In this document: one piece after another, positions 17,973 to 26,861 of the stretch
Position numbering within the stretch: position 1 is the stretch's first letter
Layout: the number at the start of each line of letters is the position of its first letter
NCBI RefSeq assembly: GCF_018502625.1
Contig: NZ_CP075566.1
Location: forward strand, 2,962,001 to 3,026,000
Source: Pseudomonas hormoni
Lineage (GTDB): Bacteria > Pseudomonadota > Gammaproteobacteria > Pseudomonadales > Pseudomonadaceae
Direction of reading: 5' to 3'
Length of the DNA stretch: 64,000 bases
Made by a program: the position numbers and the translations under genes
The notes under the pieces: model-generated
Seen by the model: only the letters and a program-made list of their open reading frames with translations
What the model was told of the DNA's origin: nothing
The model's database searches: none

Positions 17973-19349
17973 ATGCCGAATGATTCCCGCCCTGCCGTGC
18001 TTGAACTGATTGGCAACACGCCGCTGGTGCGCGTCAGCCGTTTTGATACCGGCCCGTGCACGCTGTTTCTCAAGCTCGAATCGCAGAACCCCGGCGGCTC
18101 GATCAAGGACCGCATCGGCCTGGCGATGATTGACGCCGCCGAGCGCGACGGTCGGCTCAAGCCCGGTGGCACCATCGTCGAAGCCACCGCCGGCAACACC
18201 GGACTCGGCCTGGCGCTGGTCGGCCGCGCCAAGGGTTATCGGGTGGTGTTGGTGGTGCCGGACAAGATGTCCACCGAGAAAGTCCTCCACCTCAAGGCCA
18301 TGGGCGCCGAGGTGCACATCACCCGCTCCGACGTCGGCAAGGGCCATCCCGATTATTACCAGGACGTCGCGGCGCGGCTGGCACTGGAAATTCCCGACGC
18401 GTTCTTCGCGGACCAATTCAACAACCCGGCCAACCCGCTCGCCCATGAGTGCAGCACTGCGCCGGAGATCTGGGCGCAGACCCAGCATGACGTGGATGCC
18501 ATCGTCGTCGGTGTCGGTTCGGCCGGCACGCTGACCGGGTTGACCCGTTTCTTCAAGCGCGTGCAGCCAGATCTGGAAATGGTGCTGGCCGATCCGGTCG
18601 GTTCGGTGATGGCCGAATACAGCCGCAGCGGCATCATGACCACACCCGGTTCGTGGGCGGTGGAAGGTATCGGCGAAGACTTCATTCCATCAATTGCTGA
18701 CCTGTCCAGCGTGCGCCACGCCTATTCGATCAGCGACGAGGAAAGCTTCGACCACGCCCGCCAGCTGCTGCGCGCCGAAGGCATTCTCGGCGGTTCTTCG
18801 ACCGGCACCTTGCTGGCGGCGGCGCTGCGTTATTGCCGTGAGCAAACCGAGCCGAAGCGCGTGGTCAGCTTCGTCTGCGACACCGGCACCCGCTACCTGT
18901 CGAAGGTCTACAACGACCAGTGGATGAACGATCAGGGGTTGCTGGCACGCAAGCCCTATGGCGATCTGCGCGACGTGATCGCACGGCGTTTCGAGGATGG
19001 CCGGGTAATCAGCGTTGGCCCGAACGACACCTTGCTCACGGCATTCCAGCGCATGCGTCTGGCCGATGTCTCGCAATTGCCAGTGCTGGTCGACGGACAG
19101 AAACTGGTCGGGGTGATCGACGAGTCCGACATTCTGCTGGGCATGCAGGAAGATGCTTCACACTTCCGCTTGACCGTGGCCAGCGCAATGACCGACAAAG
19201 TGGAAACTCTGCCAGCCAGCGCCAGCATGGCCCAGCTGCAGACAGAACTCGATCGCGGGCTGGTGGCGATCATCGCCGACGCGTCGGGCTTCCACGGCCT
19301 GATTACCCGCGTCGATCTGCTCAATCATTTGCGGAGATCCCTTGCATGA
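17973..19349 (+). CDS. Cystathionine beta-synthase with C-terminal CBS domains
   Basis: A 458-residue PLP enzyme that condenses serine and homocysteine to cystathionine. The PLP lysine is Lys45 in GGSIKDR, the Asn-loop is EATAGNTG and the phosphate-binding loop is GVGSAGTLTG. Residues from about 335 form a CBS-domain pair (RFEDGRVISVGPNDTLL onwards), absent from cysteine synthases and supporting the beta-synthase call. The ATG at 17973 has GAGGTGAC upstream. The stop overlaps the next start by ATGA. A cysteine-synthase activity cannot be excluded. Confidence 0.87.
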   Translation: MPNDSRPAVLELIGNTPLVRVSRFDTGPCTLFLKLESQNPGGSIKDRIGLAMIDAAERDGRLKPGGTIVEATAGNTGLGLALVGRAKGYRVVLVVPDKMSTEKVLHLKAMGAEVHITRSDVGKGHPDYYQDVAARLALEIPDAFFADQFNNPANPLAHECSTAPEIWAQTQHDVDAIVVGVGSAGTLTGLTRFFKRVQPDLEMVLADPVGSVMAEYSRSGIMTTPGSWAVEGIGEDFIPSIADLSSVRHAYSISDEESFDHARQLLRAEGILGGSSTGTLLAAALRYCREQTEPKRVVSFVCDTGTRYLSKVYNDQWMNDQGLLARKPYGDLRDVIARRFEDGRVISVGPNDTLLTAFQRMRLADVSQLPVLVDGQKLVGVIDESDILLGMQEDASHFRLTVASAMTDKVETLPASASMAQLQTELDRGLVAIIADASGFHGLITRVDLLNHLRRSLA

Positions 19350-20524
19350 GTCAACACGATGAAAACGCCGCGCCACGCGCCTTCGCCACTCGGGTGATCC
19401 ATGCCGGGCAGGCGCCGGACCCGACCACCGGCGCGTTGATGCCGCCGATTTATGCCAACTCCACCTACCTGCAGCAGAGCCCCGGCGTACACAAGGGCTT
19501 CGACTACGGCCGTTCGCATAACCCGACGCGCTTTGCCCTGGAGCGTTGCGTCGCCGACCTTGAAAGCGGCACCCAGGCCTTCGCGTTCGCCTCGGGGTTG
19601 GCGGCGATCTCCACCGTGCTGGAACTGCTCGACGCCGGCTCGCACATCGTCTCCGGCAATGATCTGTACGGCGGCACCTTCCGGCTGTTCGACAAGGTGC
19701 GTAAGCGCAGCGCCGGCCATCGCTTCAGTTTCGTCGACCTGACTGACCTGGCAGCCTTCGAAGCGTCCTTGCAGGACGACACGCGGATGGTCTGGGTCGA
19801 GTCGCCGAGCAACCCGTTGCTGAGCCTCACGGACCTTGCCGCCGTCGCACGCATCTGCCGCGCGCGCGGCATCATTTGCGTGGCCGACAACACCTTTGCC
19901 AGCCCGTGGATCCAGCGGCCGCTGGAGCTGGGTTTCGACATCGTGCTGCACTCGACCACCAAGTACCTCAACGGCCACTCCGACGTGATCGGTGGCATCG
20001 CGGTGGTGGGGCAGAACCCTGAACTGGCGGAACGCCTGGGCTTTTTGCAGAACTCGGTGGGTGCCATTTCCGGGCCGTTCGACGCCTTCCTGACCCTGCG
20101 CGGCGTGAAGACCCTGGCGCTGCGCATGGAGCGTCACTGCAGCAACGCGCTGGAACTGGCGCAATGGCTGGAACGTCAGCCGCAGGTAGCACGCGTCTAC
20201 TACCCAGGCCTGCCGTCACACCCCCAGCATGAATTGGCGAAGCGGCAGATGCGCGGTTTCGGCGGGATGATTTCTGTCGATCTGAAAACTGATCTGGCCG
20301 GCGCCACGCGCTTCCTCGAGAGCGTGCGCATCTTCGCCCTGGCCGAGAGCCTGGGCGGCGTGGAAAGCCTGATCGAGCACCCGGCGATCATGACCCACGC
20401 CACCATCCCCGCCGACACCCGCGCACAACTGGGGATCGGCGATGGGTTGGTGCGATTGTCGGTGGGGGTTGAGGATGTCGAGGATTTGCGTGCGGACCTG
20501 GCTCAGGCGTTGGAGCGGATCTAA
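19346..20524 (+). CDS. Cystathionine gamma-lyase / gamma-synthase family PLP enzyme
   Basis: A 392-residue Cys/Met metabolism PLP enzyme. The PLP lysine is Lys206 in STTKYLNGHS, and the substrate-binding SLGGVESL motif lies near the C-terminus. Coupled to cystathionine beta-synthase, it most likely cleaves cystathionine to cysteine, completing the homocysteine-to-cysteine route. The sequence alone does not exclude gamma-synthase activity. Confidence 0.88.
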   Translation: MSQHDENAAPRAFATRVIHAGQAPDPTTGALMPPIYANSTYLQQSPGVHKGFDYGRSHNPTRFALERCVADLESGTQAFAFASGLAAISTVLELLDAGSHIVSGNDLYGGTFRLFDKVRKRSAGHRFSFVDLTDLAAFEASLQDDTRMVWVESPSNPLLSLTDLAAVARICRARGIICVADNTFASPWIQRPLELGFDIVLHSTTKYLNGHSDVIGGIAVVGQNPELAERLGFLQNSVGAISGPFDAFLTLRGVKTLALRMERHCSNALELAQWLERQPQVARVYYPGLPSHPQHELAKRQMRGFGGMISVDLKTDLAGATRFLESVRIFALAESLGGVESLIEHPAIMTHATIPADTRAQLGIGDGLVRLSVGVEDVEDLRADLAQALERI

Positions 20525-20542
20525 CCCTAAAAACGTTACCTA

Positions 20543-20642
20543 TGTAGGAGCGAGCTTGCTCGCGATGGACGTTAACGATAACGCGTGCCGCCTGAATGAA
20601 CGCGTTGTCCGAACGTTTTTCGCGAGCAAGCTCGCTCCTACA
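20543..20642. repeat. REP inverted pair, GTAGGAGC type
   Basis: Arms TGTAGGAGCGAGCTTGCTCG and the reverse complement ending CTCGCTCCTACA. It lies between two convergent genes. Confidence 0.85.
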
Positions 20643-20651
20643 AAAAAGCCT

Positions 20652-21752
20652 CTACTCGCCGGACTTGATGCTGGTCCAGACCCGCGTACGCACCCGTTCC
20701 ATTTTTTGCGGCAGCGGTTGCACCACATAAAGTGTTTTCAACGCTTCGCTGGTCGGCGTCAGGTTCGGGTTGCCGGTGATCTCTTTGTTGATCAGCGCGA
20801 TCGAGTCTTTGTTGGCGTTGGGGTAGCCGAGGAAGTCACTGATCGGGGCGATGACTGTCGGGTCCAGCAAGGTGTTGAGGAACGCGTGGGCCTCTTCAAC
20901 GTTCTTCGCACTTTTGGGAATCGCGAAGGTGTCGAACCAGATCGGCGCACCCTCCTTCGGCAAACGCCAATCGACCACCACGCCATTGCCCGCCTCCTTG
21001 GCGCGATTGCCGAACTGGTAGAAGCTGCCGGAATAGCCGATGGCGACGCAGATATCGCCGTTGGCGATGTCGGTCATGTACTTGGCGGAGTTGAAGTAGG
21101 TAACGTAAGGGCGAATCTTCAGCATCAACGCCTTGGCTTTTTCGTAGTCGCCCGGGTTCTGGCTGTTAGGGTCCAATCCCAGGTAGTGCAACGCCAGCGG
21201 CAGGATTTCCGAAGGTGAGTCGAGCATGGCCACGCCGCAGGATTTGAGCTTCTCCATGTTCTCGGGCTTGAACACCAGATCCCAACTGTCCACCGGCGCA
21301 TTCTCGCCCAGCGCGGCCTTGACCTTGGCCGGGTTGAAGCCGATCAGCACGGTCCCGTACATGTAAGGCACGCCGTACTGATTGCCGGGGTCGTTCTTGT
21401 CCAGCAGCTTAAGTAATGCCGGGTCCTGGTGCGACCAGTTGGGTAGCTTGGACTTGTCGAGTTTCTGGAACACACCGGCCTTGATCTGGGTTTCGATGAA
21501 TTGATTCGATGGCACTACCAGGTCATACCCCGAGTTGCCGGTGAGCAACTTGGCTTCCAGCGACTCGTTGGTGTCGAAGGTGTCCCAGGTCACTTTGATG
21601 CCGCTTTTCTCGGCGAAGTCCTTGGGCACGGACGGCAGGATGTAATCCGCCCAGTTGTACACCCGCAGTTCCCGCTGTTCGGCGTGCACGGCGCTGGCCA
21701 GCAGCGTCAGCCCACACACGGTGGCGCCCAGTATGCGTTTCATCGTGACCAT
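20652..21752 (-). CDS. Second polyamine-type ABC periplasmic binding protein (PotF-like)
   Basis: A 366-residue binding protein. The signal peptide ends VHA at residue 24 before EQRELRVYNWADYILPS, the PotF-family start. It is an orphan: no ATPase or permease adjoins it, so it probably feeds the importer at 5.9-8.9 kb or another one elsewhere. ATG 21752 has GGGGAA about eight bases before it; an alternative ATG lies at 21743. Compared with the potF at 9.1 kb it shares the same domain layout but is clearly diverged. Confidence 0.87.
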   Translation of the reverse strand: MVTMKRILGATVCGLTLLASAVHAEQRELRVYNWADYILPSVPKDFAEKSGIKVTWDTFDTNESLEAKLLTGNSGYDLVVPSNQFIETQIKAGVFQKLDKSKLPNWSHQDPALLKLLDKNDPGNQYGVPYMYGTVLIGFNPAKVKAALGENAPVDSWDLVFKPENMEKLKSCGVAMLDSPSEILPLALHYLGLDPNSQNPGDYEKAKALMLKIRPYVTYFNSAKYMTDIANGDICVAIGYSGSFYQFGNRAKEAGNGVVVDWRLPKEGAPIWFDTFAIPKSAKNVEEAHAFLNTLLDPTVIAPISDFLGYPNANKDSIALINKEITGNPNLTPTSEALKTLYVVQPLPQKMERVRTRVWTSIKSGE

Positions 21753-22004
21753 GAATGAATTCCCCAATTGTGTCGCTCGTTGGTTTTTATGTTCTGTACA
21801 CGGCAGGACTTGAAAATTGCCAAGGGCAAGGAAAACAGGATTCTTGTTGTGGTGTCGCGAGCGTGCTGGAAGAGCAGTGCTGCTTCGATTCTTGCTGACG
21901 AACTGGACAGTTCATAGAGTGATGTCGGCCAAAAGGGGATTGAAATGGCCAATATCGGTGTCCCGGTTGATCTGGTCATCATTGGGGGCGTTGTTCTCAC
22001 GTTT

Positions 22005-22310
22005 GGGGGTATATCCGTTTATGCGGCAACGGCCGCTAATAGTTTCGCCCTTACGGCGAGTCACTTTCGAAAAGCCTGCGCGGCCCGGCGGAAAGTAACC
22101 AAAGCGCTTTTGCCCCTTTCGTTCGGTGCCTCGCTAAGGCTCGCCATGCCCTCGCTCCGGTCCTGCTCCGTGGGCCCGCCGCCATCGGCCATCCATGGCC
22201 GGGGGCGGCTACCGCGGCATCCTTGCCGCGGTGCCCACTACGCAGAACCGGAACGAAGCCTCTCGATATAGGTTGTCCGTTCCTTTCCTCTTCCATCCTT
22301 CGGTGTCTGG
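22005..22310 (+). repeat. Long (~300 bp) structured repeat, copy 1
   Basis: From ATATCCGTTT to CTTCGGTGTCTGG the sequence matches the other copies in this window: CGCCCTTACGGCG, then GCGCTTTTGCCCCTTTCG, CGGTCCTGCTCCGTGGGC, GGCCATCCATGGCC and a CCGCGGCA/TGCCGCGG hairpin. Small open frames inside it are not conserved as genes. It ends directly at the IS110 element. The preceding gap 21753-22004 has no gene that I can support. Confidence 0.75.
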
Positions 22311-22339
22311 AAGTCAGTTTTAATCAAGGAAGGAACATG

Positions 22340-22408
22340 CACCTGTGGGCTACGAATATGCCTCTCAAGCACGCGATGATTACCTCCTCACCTTCGAGCC
22401 CACAGGTG
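22340..22408 (+). ncRNA. Hairpin in the IS110 leader, candidate bridge RNA region
   Basis: CACCTGTGGGCT (22340-22351) pairs perfectly with AGCCCACAGGTG (22397-22408) around a 45-base loop. IS110-group elements are known to encode a bridge RNA in the leader upstream of the transposase, with internal loops matching target and donor. Position and structure fit that idea, but the loops have not been matched to the flanks. Confidence 0.4.
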
Positions 22409-22524
22409 TGCTTGCGCCCTCTAACGAATCCTCAGGGAAAGCCCGACACGGCTCTCTATATCGCTTTCGCTGGACGTAAGCATGCATGTCCCTGCATGTA
22501 CTTTAGCGCCTGTGGAGGTTGTTG

Positions 22525-23235
22525 ATGGAAACGCTCCTGTCTCAGAAATTTACTGCTTATATCGGAATAGATTGGGCAGATACCAAGCACGACGTGTGTT
22601 TGCAGGTCGGTGGGGAAACCCAGCGGCACTTCTCTGTCATCGATCACACGCCCCAATCGATTGATCGTTGGGCAAAATCGATGTTTGAGCGCTACGGCGC
22701 TCCGATTGCGATTGCTCTTGAACTCAACAAGGGTCCGTTGGTGGCAGCCCTGCAAAAATACGAGTTCTTCTGCCTGTTTCCGATTAATCCGAGCACCTTG
22801 GCCAGACACCGTAAAACCTTTGTCGGCAGCGGTGCCAAGGATGATCCGAGCGATGCTCAATGGGCGCTTGAGCTGTTGCTCACTCATCCCCTACGATTTC
22901 CCCAGTTGATGCCGCAAAGTCCAGCCATGCGTATTTTGGCCAGCCTGACAGAACATCGACGTGCACTGGTTGATGAGCGAGTGAAGGTCAGCAACCGCTT
23001 GATCTGCACGCTCAAACAGTATTATCCATTGGCCCTGGAGCTGTTTGGCAATCATGACACCGTGGTGTTCTGTGACTTTCTAATGCGCTGGCCCACGCTT
23101 GAGCACATCAAGCGTTCTCGCCAGAGTACTTTTCTCAAGTTCTTTAATGAGCACAACGCTCGTCATGCTCAACTCAATCAAACGCGCTGGGAAATCATCA
23201 CCAAAGCGATGCCTTTGACGCAGGATCCGGGGTGA
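22525..23235 (+). pseudogene. IS110-family transposase, N-terminal part (frameshifted)
   Basis: A 236-residue N-terminal RuvC-like DEDD domain: Asp16 in IGIDWAD, Glu66 in ALELNKG, and Asp107/Asp110 in KDDPSD. GGAGG lies six bases before the ATG. The frame ends at TGA 23233 just after the GATCCGGGG run. The rest of the protein continues in the -1 frame, so a base is missing or ribosomes slip there. Confidence 0.8.
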
Positions 23236-23792
23236 TACGTCCTTCGCAGCTGTACGCGACAGCCTTGGCGTCGCAACTCAAAGGGCTCATTTCCACCATC
23301 AAGGATTTTGATCGCGAGATCGAAGAAACGGCCAACACCTTGGCCGATTACCCGATCTTTAAGGCGCTCCCTGGCGCCGGCCAGCATCTTGCGCCGCGCC
23401 TGATGGTGGCTTTTGGTGAACAACGTGATCGATTTAGCGACGCCAATGCGATGCAGCGATATGCCGGGATCGCACCGGTTACACAGCGCAGTGGGAAGAA
23501 AAAAGTGGTGCATTGGCGCTACCAATGCTCAACGTTCTTGCGCCAGACTTTTGTCGAATGGGCCGCTCACAGCATCACTCAATCAACGTGGGCCGAGGCT
23601 TACTATCGGCAGCAGCGGGCAAAAGGATGCTCATACCAAGCGGCGCTGAGAGCACTTGCTTTTAAGTGGATCAGAATCGTCTATCAGTGCTGGAAAACCA
23701 GCACTGTCTATGACGAGATGGCTTACTTGCAGGCTTTAACGCGGCGCAGATCAACGTTGGTAGAGGCGCCGATGGAGGTAGTCACAGGTTGA
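23232..23792 (+). pseudogene. IS110-family transposase, C-terminal part (-1 frame)
   Basis: A 186-residue C-terminal transposase_20 domain: ALPGAGQHLAPRL (helix-hairpin-helix-like), then RYAGIAPVTQRSGK, and the region with the catalytic serine, CSTFLRQTF. It overlaps the N-terminal part by four bases in the -1 frame. Joined, the two parts give about 420 residues, a normal family length. Confidence 0.8.
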
Positions 23793-23823
23793 CGGACAGG
23801 CTCAGGGCGTGAGGTGGCGATCA

Positions 23824-23989
23824 CCGCCACAGCACCGCGAGGCGGCCTACCGGCCGGCCTGGCTCTTCAAGCGTTTCGCATTCCCCTGTGGGAGCTGGCT
23901 TGCCAGCGATGGTCGTTAACGATGATGCGTGCTGTCTGAATGAACGCGGTGTCTGGGCGTCCATCGCTGGCAAGCCAGCTCCCACAGGG
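23824..23989. repeat. 166-base segment with REP pair, near-identical copy at 57.8 kb
   Basis: Aligned with 57792-57957, this segment differs at only two positions. It begins CCGCCACAGCACCGCGAGG and ends with a complete REP pair (arms CCTGTGGGAGCTGGC... from 23885). It starts right after the IS110 element. Confidence 0.85.
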
Positions 23990-24028
23990 TACCGGGCTCA
24001 TCCGCAAGAACACGTCGCCTGATACACC

Positions 24029-24084
24029 GCTATCGCTAGCAGGCTAGCTCCCACAAACGACAAAGCCCGCACAAGGCGGGCTTT
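24029..24084. repeat. Single REP arm followed by a bidirectional terminator
   Basis: A lone REP arm (CTATCGCTAGCAGGCTAGCT) is followed at 24062-24084 by AAAGCCCGC, a five-base loop and GCGGGCTTT. The A-rich and T-rich ends allow termination in either direction. Confidence 0.6.
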
Positions 24085-24089
24085 GGGAT

Positions 24090-24553
24090 TCGAGTAGGTG
24101 GCCGGCGCTGGTCTCCGGCTTACAAGGTTTATCAGGACTCTCACAGAACAGTTTTGTGCTCTTCTGCTTCACACGGCATAAGGGCTGGATCTCAGCGCGG
24201 AGATCTTTCTAACCGTGTACCCTTCGGAACGCGCCCCACGTGTCCTTGCCATCCGCTTGCGCATCAGTCTGCGTCTTCACCTACATGTTCAATATTAGAC
24301 CACCGTCAGCAAAGCGAAACGGCATTTTTAGACCGATTTGATCCGCAACAAAGCCCCACAGGAAGCAAAGAAAATAACCATCCCGAAGCGGCACTCCCTG
24401 CATACCTGCGCAATCTGGCAACAGTGTTTGTCCAGCGGACCGCTGTTTGAGGAAAGAGTAAACTCCTAGCATCGACTTCACCCGGTGAACAAGTGAATCA
24501 AGCAGCCACTTACTCACCGGGACCTACCGAAACTCGATGCGAAGGTGAACACC
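24090..24553. other. Gene-poor region with GC hairpins, possible ncRNA
   Basis: No convincing protein gene is seen. A nested structure is possible around 24174-24218: CACGG with CCGTG outside, and GATCTC with GAGATC inside. A 78-residue open frame on the minus strand (24281-24517) has no recognised domain. The region may hold a small RNA read towards the terminator at 24062, which is inference only. Confidence 0.3.
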
Positions 24554-24823
24554 ATGAAAACTTTAAAGATCGCGATGTTTCTGGCACTTGCCGGTGTAGC
24601 CGCACAGGCATACTCGGATGAAACCTCTACCAATGCAGCCAGCCAGATTCCGGTTCAAAGTTACTCTTACGGCATGAAACTCGATATCCAGAAAATCATC
24701 ACCGTGACGGATACGGGAGACGAGTGCGCCCCAGTGCCGAAGCAAATGACCTATGAAGACTCGAAGGGTCAACGCCATATCCTGCAGTACCAGGTGATGG
24801 GAACCGGCTGTTCAAACGGTTGA
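24554..24823 (+). CDS. DUF2790 family secreted small protein
   Basis: An 89-residue protein. A signal peptide of about 19 residues (MKTLKIAMFLALAGVAAQA) is followed by a family core with YGMKLDIQKII and CAPVPKQMTYEDSKG. DUF2790 proteins are typical of Pseudomonas and often respond to metals or stress; no function is proven. GAAGGTGA lies before the ATG. Confidence 0.85.
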   Translation: MKTLKIAMFLALAGVAAQAYSDETSTNAASQIPVQSYSYGMKLDIQKIITVTDTGDECAPVPKQMTYEDSKGQRHILQYQVMGTGCSNG

Positions 24824-24875
24824 GGACCGTGCGGACGATGGGGGGTCGACACTCCATGCCTGCCGCCCCCCTGCA

Positions 24876-25814
24876 TTATCGTCCTGCGGCCGAACCGGCG
24901 ATCGCTTCATCGGATGCCAACAGCACCGGTATGTAATCCTTCAGAAATTCCACCCATGTCTTTATTTTTGCGTCCACGAACTTTCGTGACGGGTAGATCG
25001 CAAACAAGTTGAACTCTTCAAAGTGATACTCCGGCAATACACGCACTAACGTGCCTGCCCTCAGGCCGTCAACTGCAGATGCAATCGGCTGAATGCCGAT
25101 CCCCATTCCGTTGGTTATCGCCACCGTCATCGCGTCGGCGGTGTTCACGTGAAACGGCGAGATTGGAATGTTCACCGTCTCCACGCCATCAGGCCCCTCG
25201 AATGCCCAGTTTTCAACCGGCATGACTGTATTCACGATCCGCAAACAATCATGTTCGCCAAGCGCCGTTGGAGACTCGGGATAGCCGCGTTTGTGCAAGT
25301 ACGCCGGCGAGGCGCAGAGAATGCTGTAGGTGATGCCAAGCCTTTGCGCGACAAACCCTGAATCGGGCAGATCCCGCGCCAGCACAATCGACATGTCATA
25401 GCCCTCCTCCAGCAAGTCCGGCAGTCGATTGGTCACGGTCAGGTCGAACATCACCGACGGATGCGTCTCCCTGTATTTTGCAATGGCATCGATCACGTAA
25501 TGATTGCCGATGGCGGACATCGCGTGAATCTTCAGCCTGCCCACCGGTGTGGTGTGGGCGGTCCCCGCTTCCTCATCGGCTTCACGCATCTCATCCAGAA
25601 TTTTCTCGCAGCGCTGCAAGTAGCGAATCCCGGCTTCGGTCAACGCCAGGCGCCGGGTGGTCCGGTTGATCAGGCGGGTTTTCAGCCTGCCCTCCAGACT
25701 GGTCACCGCTTTGGACACGTTGGTCGTGGTGGTGTCCAGTGTCTGCGCCGCCGCCGTGAAGCTGCCGGTTTGAGCGACGGCGACGAAACAACGCATGGTC
25801 TGGAAAATGTCCAT
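24876..25814 (-). CDS. LysR-family transcriptional regulator
   Basis: A 312-residue regulator. The N-terminal HTH reads TGSFTAAAQTLDTTTTNVSKAVTSLE around residues 16-42, and the substrate-binding domain follows. It is of the CrgA/AaeR-like LysR subgroup. It lies 65 bases downstream of the aldo/keto reductase on the same strand and could be co-transcribed or act on that gene. Confidence 0.85.
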   Translation of the reverse strand: MDIFQTMRCFVAVAQTGSFTAAAQTLDTTTTNVSKAVTSLEGRLKTRLINRTTRRLALTEAGIRYLQRCEKILDEMREADEEAGTAHTTPVGRLKIHAMSAIGNHYVIDAIAKYRETHPSVMFDLTVTNRLPDLLEEGYDMSIVLARDLPDSGFVAQRLGITYSILCASPAYLHKRGYPESPTALGEHDCLRIVNTVMPVENWAFEGPDGVETVNIPISPFHVNTADAMTVAITNGMGIGIQPIASAVDGLRAGTLVRVLPEYHFEEFNLFAIYPSRKFVDAKIKTWVEFLKDYIPVLLASDEAIAGSAAGR

Positions 25815-25879
25815 CGCAGGGCCTCGGAAAAGGGATAAAAAAAGGCGACCTTACAGAAGGCCGCCCTTCTCGTCTCGGG

Positions 25880-26830
25880 TTACTTCTTGCGCGGAATAAA
25901 GCCGGGCACGCCGGTTTCCACCACCGAGTTGAAGCGTATTCGGGTTGTAATCTCTTCCTTGATTTCCAGCATTGCCCGGTGCGGCAGGGTGGAAATATCG
26001 AAATTTTCCCGGATGTGGCTTGGCGTAGCCGACGTCGTCAGGAACGCGACGCCGCGCTGAACCGCCCAGGCCAGTGCCACTTGCGCCGGGGTCTTTTGCA
26101 CACGCCGGGCGATCCAGGTAATCACTTCGTCTTCCAGGACATTCGGCTCCATACCATGCCCGAGTGGCGCAAACGCCAGGACGATAATTCCATGTTGCTT
26201 GCAAAACTCAAGCAGTTCCCATTCCGGCAAATAAGGATGGGACTCGACTTGCACGACAGCGGGCTTGATCCGCGCTTCGGCCACAATCGCCTGCAACGCC
26301 GGCAACGTGACATCCGACAAGCCGATGGACCTGCATCGCCCTTCATCCACCAGGCGCTCAAGCGCTCTCCACGTTTCGATCAGCGTGACGCCTGAATCGT
26401 AGATGACGTTGCCTTGCTCATCACGCGGGTCCTGATTGTCACCCGGTTGAAAGGCAAACGGCGTATGGATCAGGTAGCAGTCAATGTAGTCGACCTGAAG
26501 GCGACGGCAACTGGCCTCAAAGGCCGGTTGAACCCGCTCGGGACGATGGTTGGTGTTCCACAGTTTGGTGGTGATGAACAGGTCTTCCCGGCGGATCTTT
26601 CCGCCCTCCAGCGTTTCCTTGATCGCCACGCCGACGCTGTCTTCATTGCGATAGCGCTCGGCACAGTCAAAATGGCGAAAACCGGCGTCCAAGGCGTCCT
26701 TGACCGCTTGGGTGGTGACACTGAGATCGCGGAACAATGTGCCAAATCCAACCGCCGGCATTTCCACAGCGCCGTGATTCAGCGCAAATCGTGTATCGCG
26801 AAGGTCATCGTAAAAAGATTCGTAAGACAT
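25880..26830 (-). CDS. Aldo/keto reductase
   Basis: A 316-residue NADPH-dependent reductase. The catalytic tetrad is Asp55 and Tyr60 (FDCAERY), Lys89 (TTKLW) and His122 (LIHTP). The start MSYESFYDD at 26830 is used; an in-frame extension lacks family similarity. It follows the outer-membrane factor gene by 31 bases, so it may be the last gene of the efflux operon, perhaps detoxifying the same carbonyl compounds. Confidence 0.85.
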   Translation of the reverse strand: MSYESFYDDLRDTRFALNHGAVEMPAVGFGTLFRDLSVTTQAVKDALDAGFRHFDCAERYRNEDSVGVAIKETLEGGKIRREDLFITTKLWNTNHRPERVQPAFEASCRRLQVDYIDCYLIHTPFAFQPGDNQDPRDEQGNVIYDSGVTLIETWRALERLVDEGRCRSIGLSDVTLPALQAIVAEARIKPAVVQVESHPYLPEWELLEFCKQHGIIVLAFAPLGHGMEPNVLEDEVITWIARRVQKTPAQVALAWAVQRGVAFLTTSATPSHIRENFDISTLPHRAMLEIKEEITTRIRFNSVVETGVPGFIPRKK

Positions 26831-26861
26831 ATCTCTACTCCAATGCTCAGGGCCGCAGCCT

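Larger units (their letters stand above)
22311..23823 (+). mobile_element. IS110-family insertion sequence (ends approximate)
   Basis: The element consists of a non-coding leader of about 210 bases, a transposase in two overlapping frames, and a short right end. IS110 elements lack classical terminal inverted repeats, so the boundaries are placed where the flanking repeat families stop (22310) and resume (23824). The element lies between a long repeat and a REP pair, in line with the known REP preference of several IS110 elements. Confidence 0.7.

Noticed and set aside
21945..22271. 108-residue frame before the IS110 element starting MANIGVPVDLVIIGG
   Set aside because: Its first part is hydrophobic but most of it lies in the long repeat; no support from a partner gene or domain.
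24281..24517. 78-residue minus-strand frame
   Set aside because: No ribosome site and no known domain; left inside the gene-poor region.
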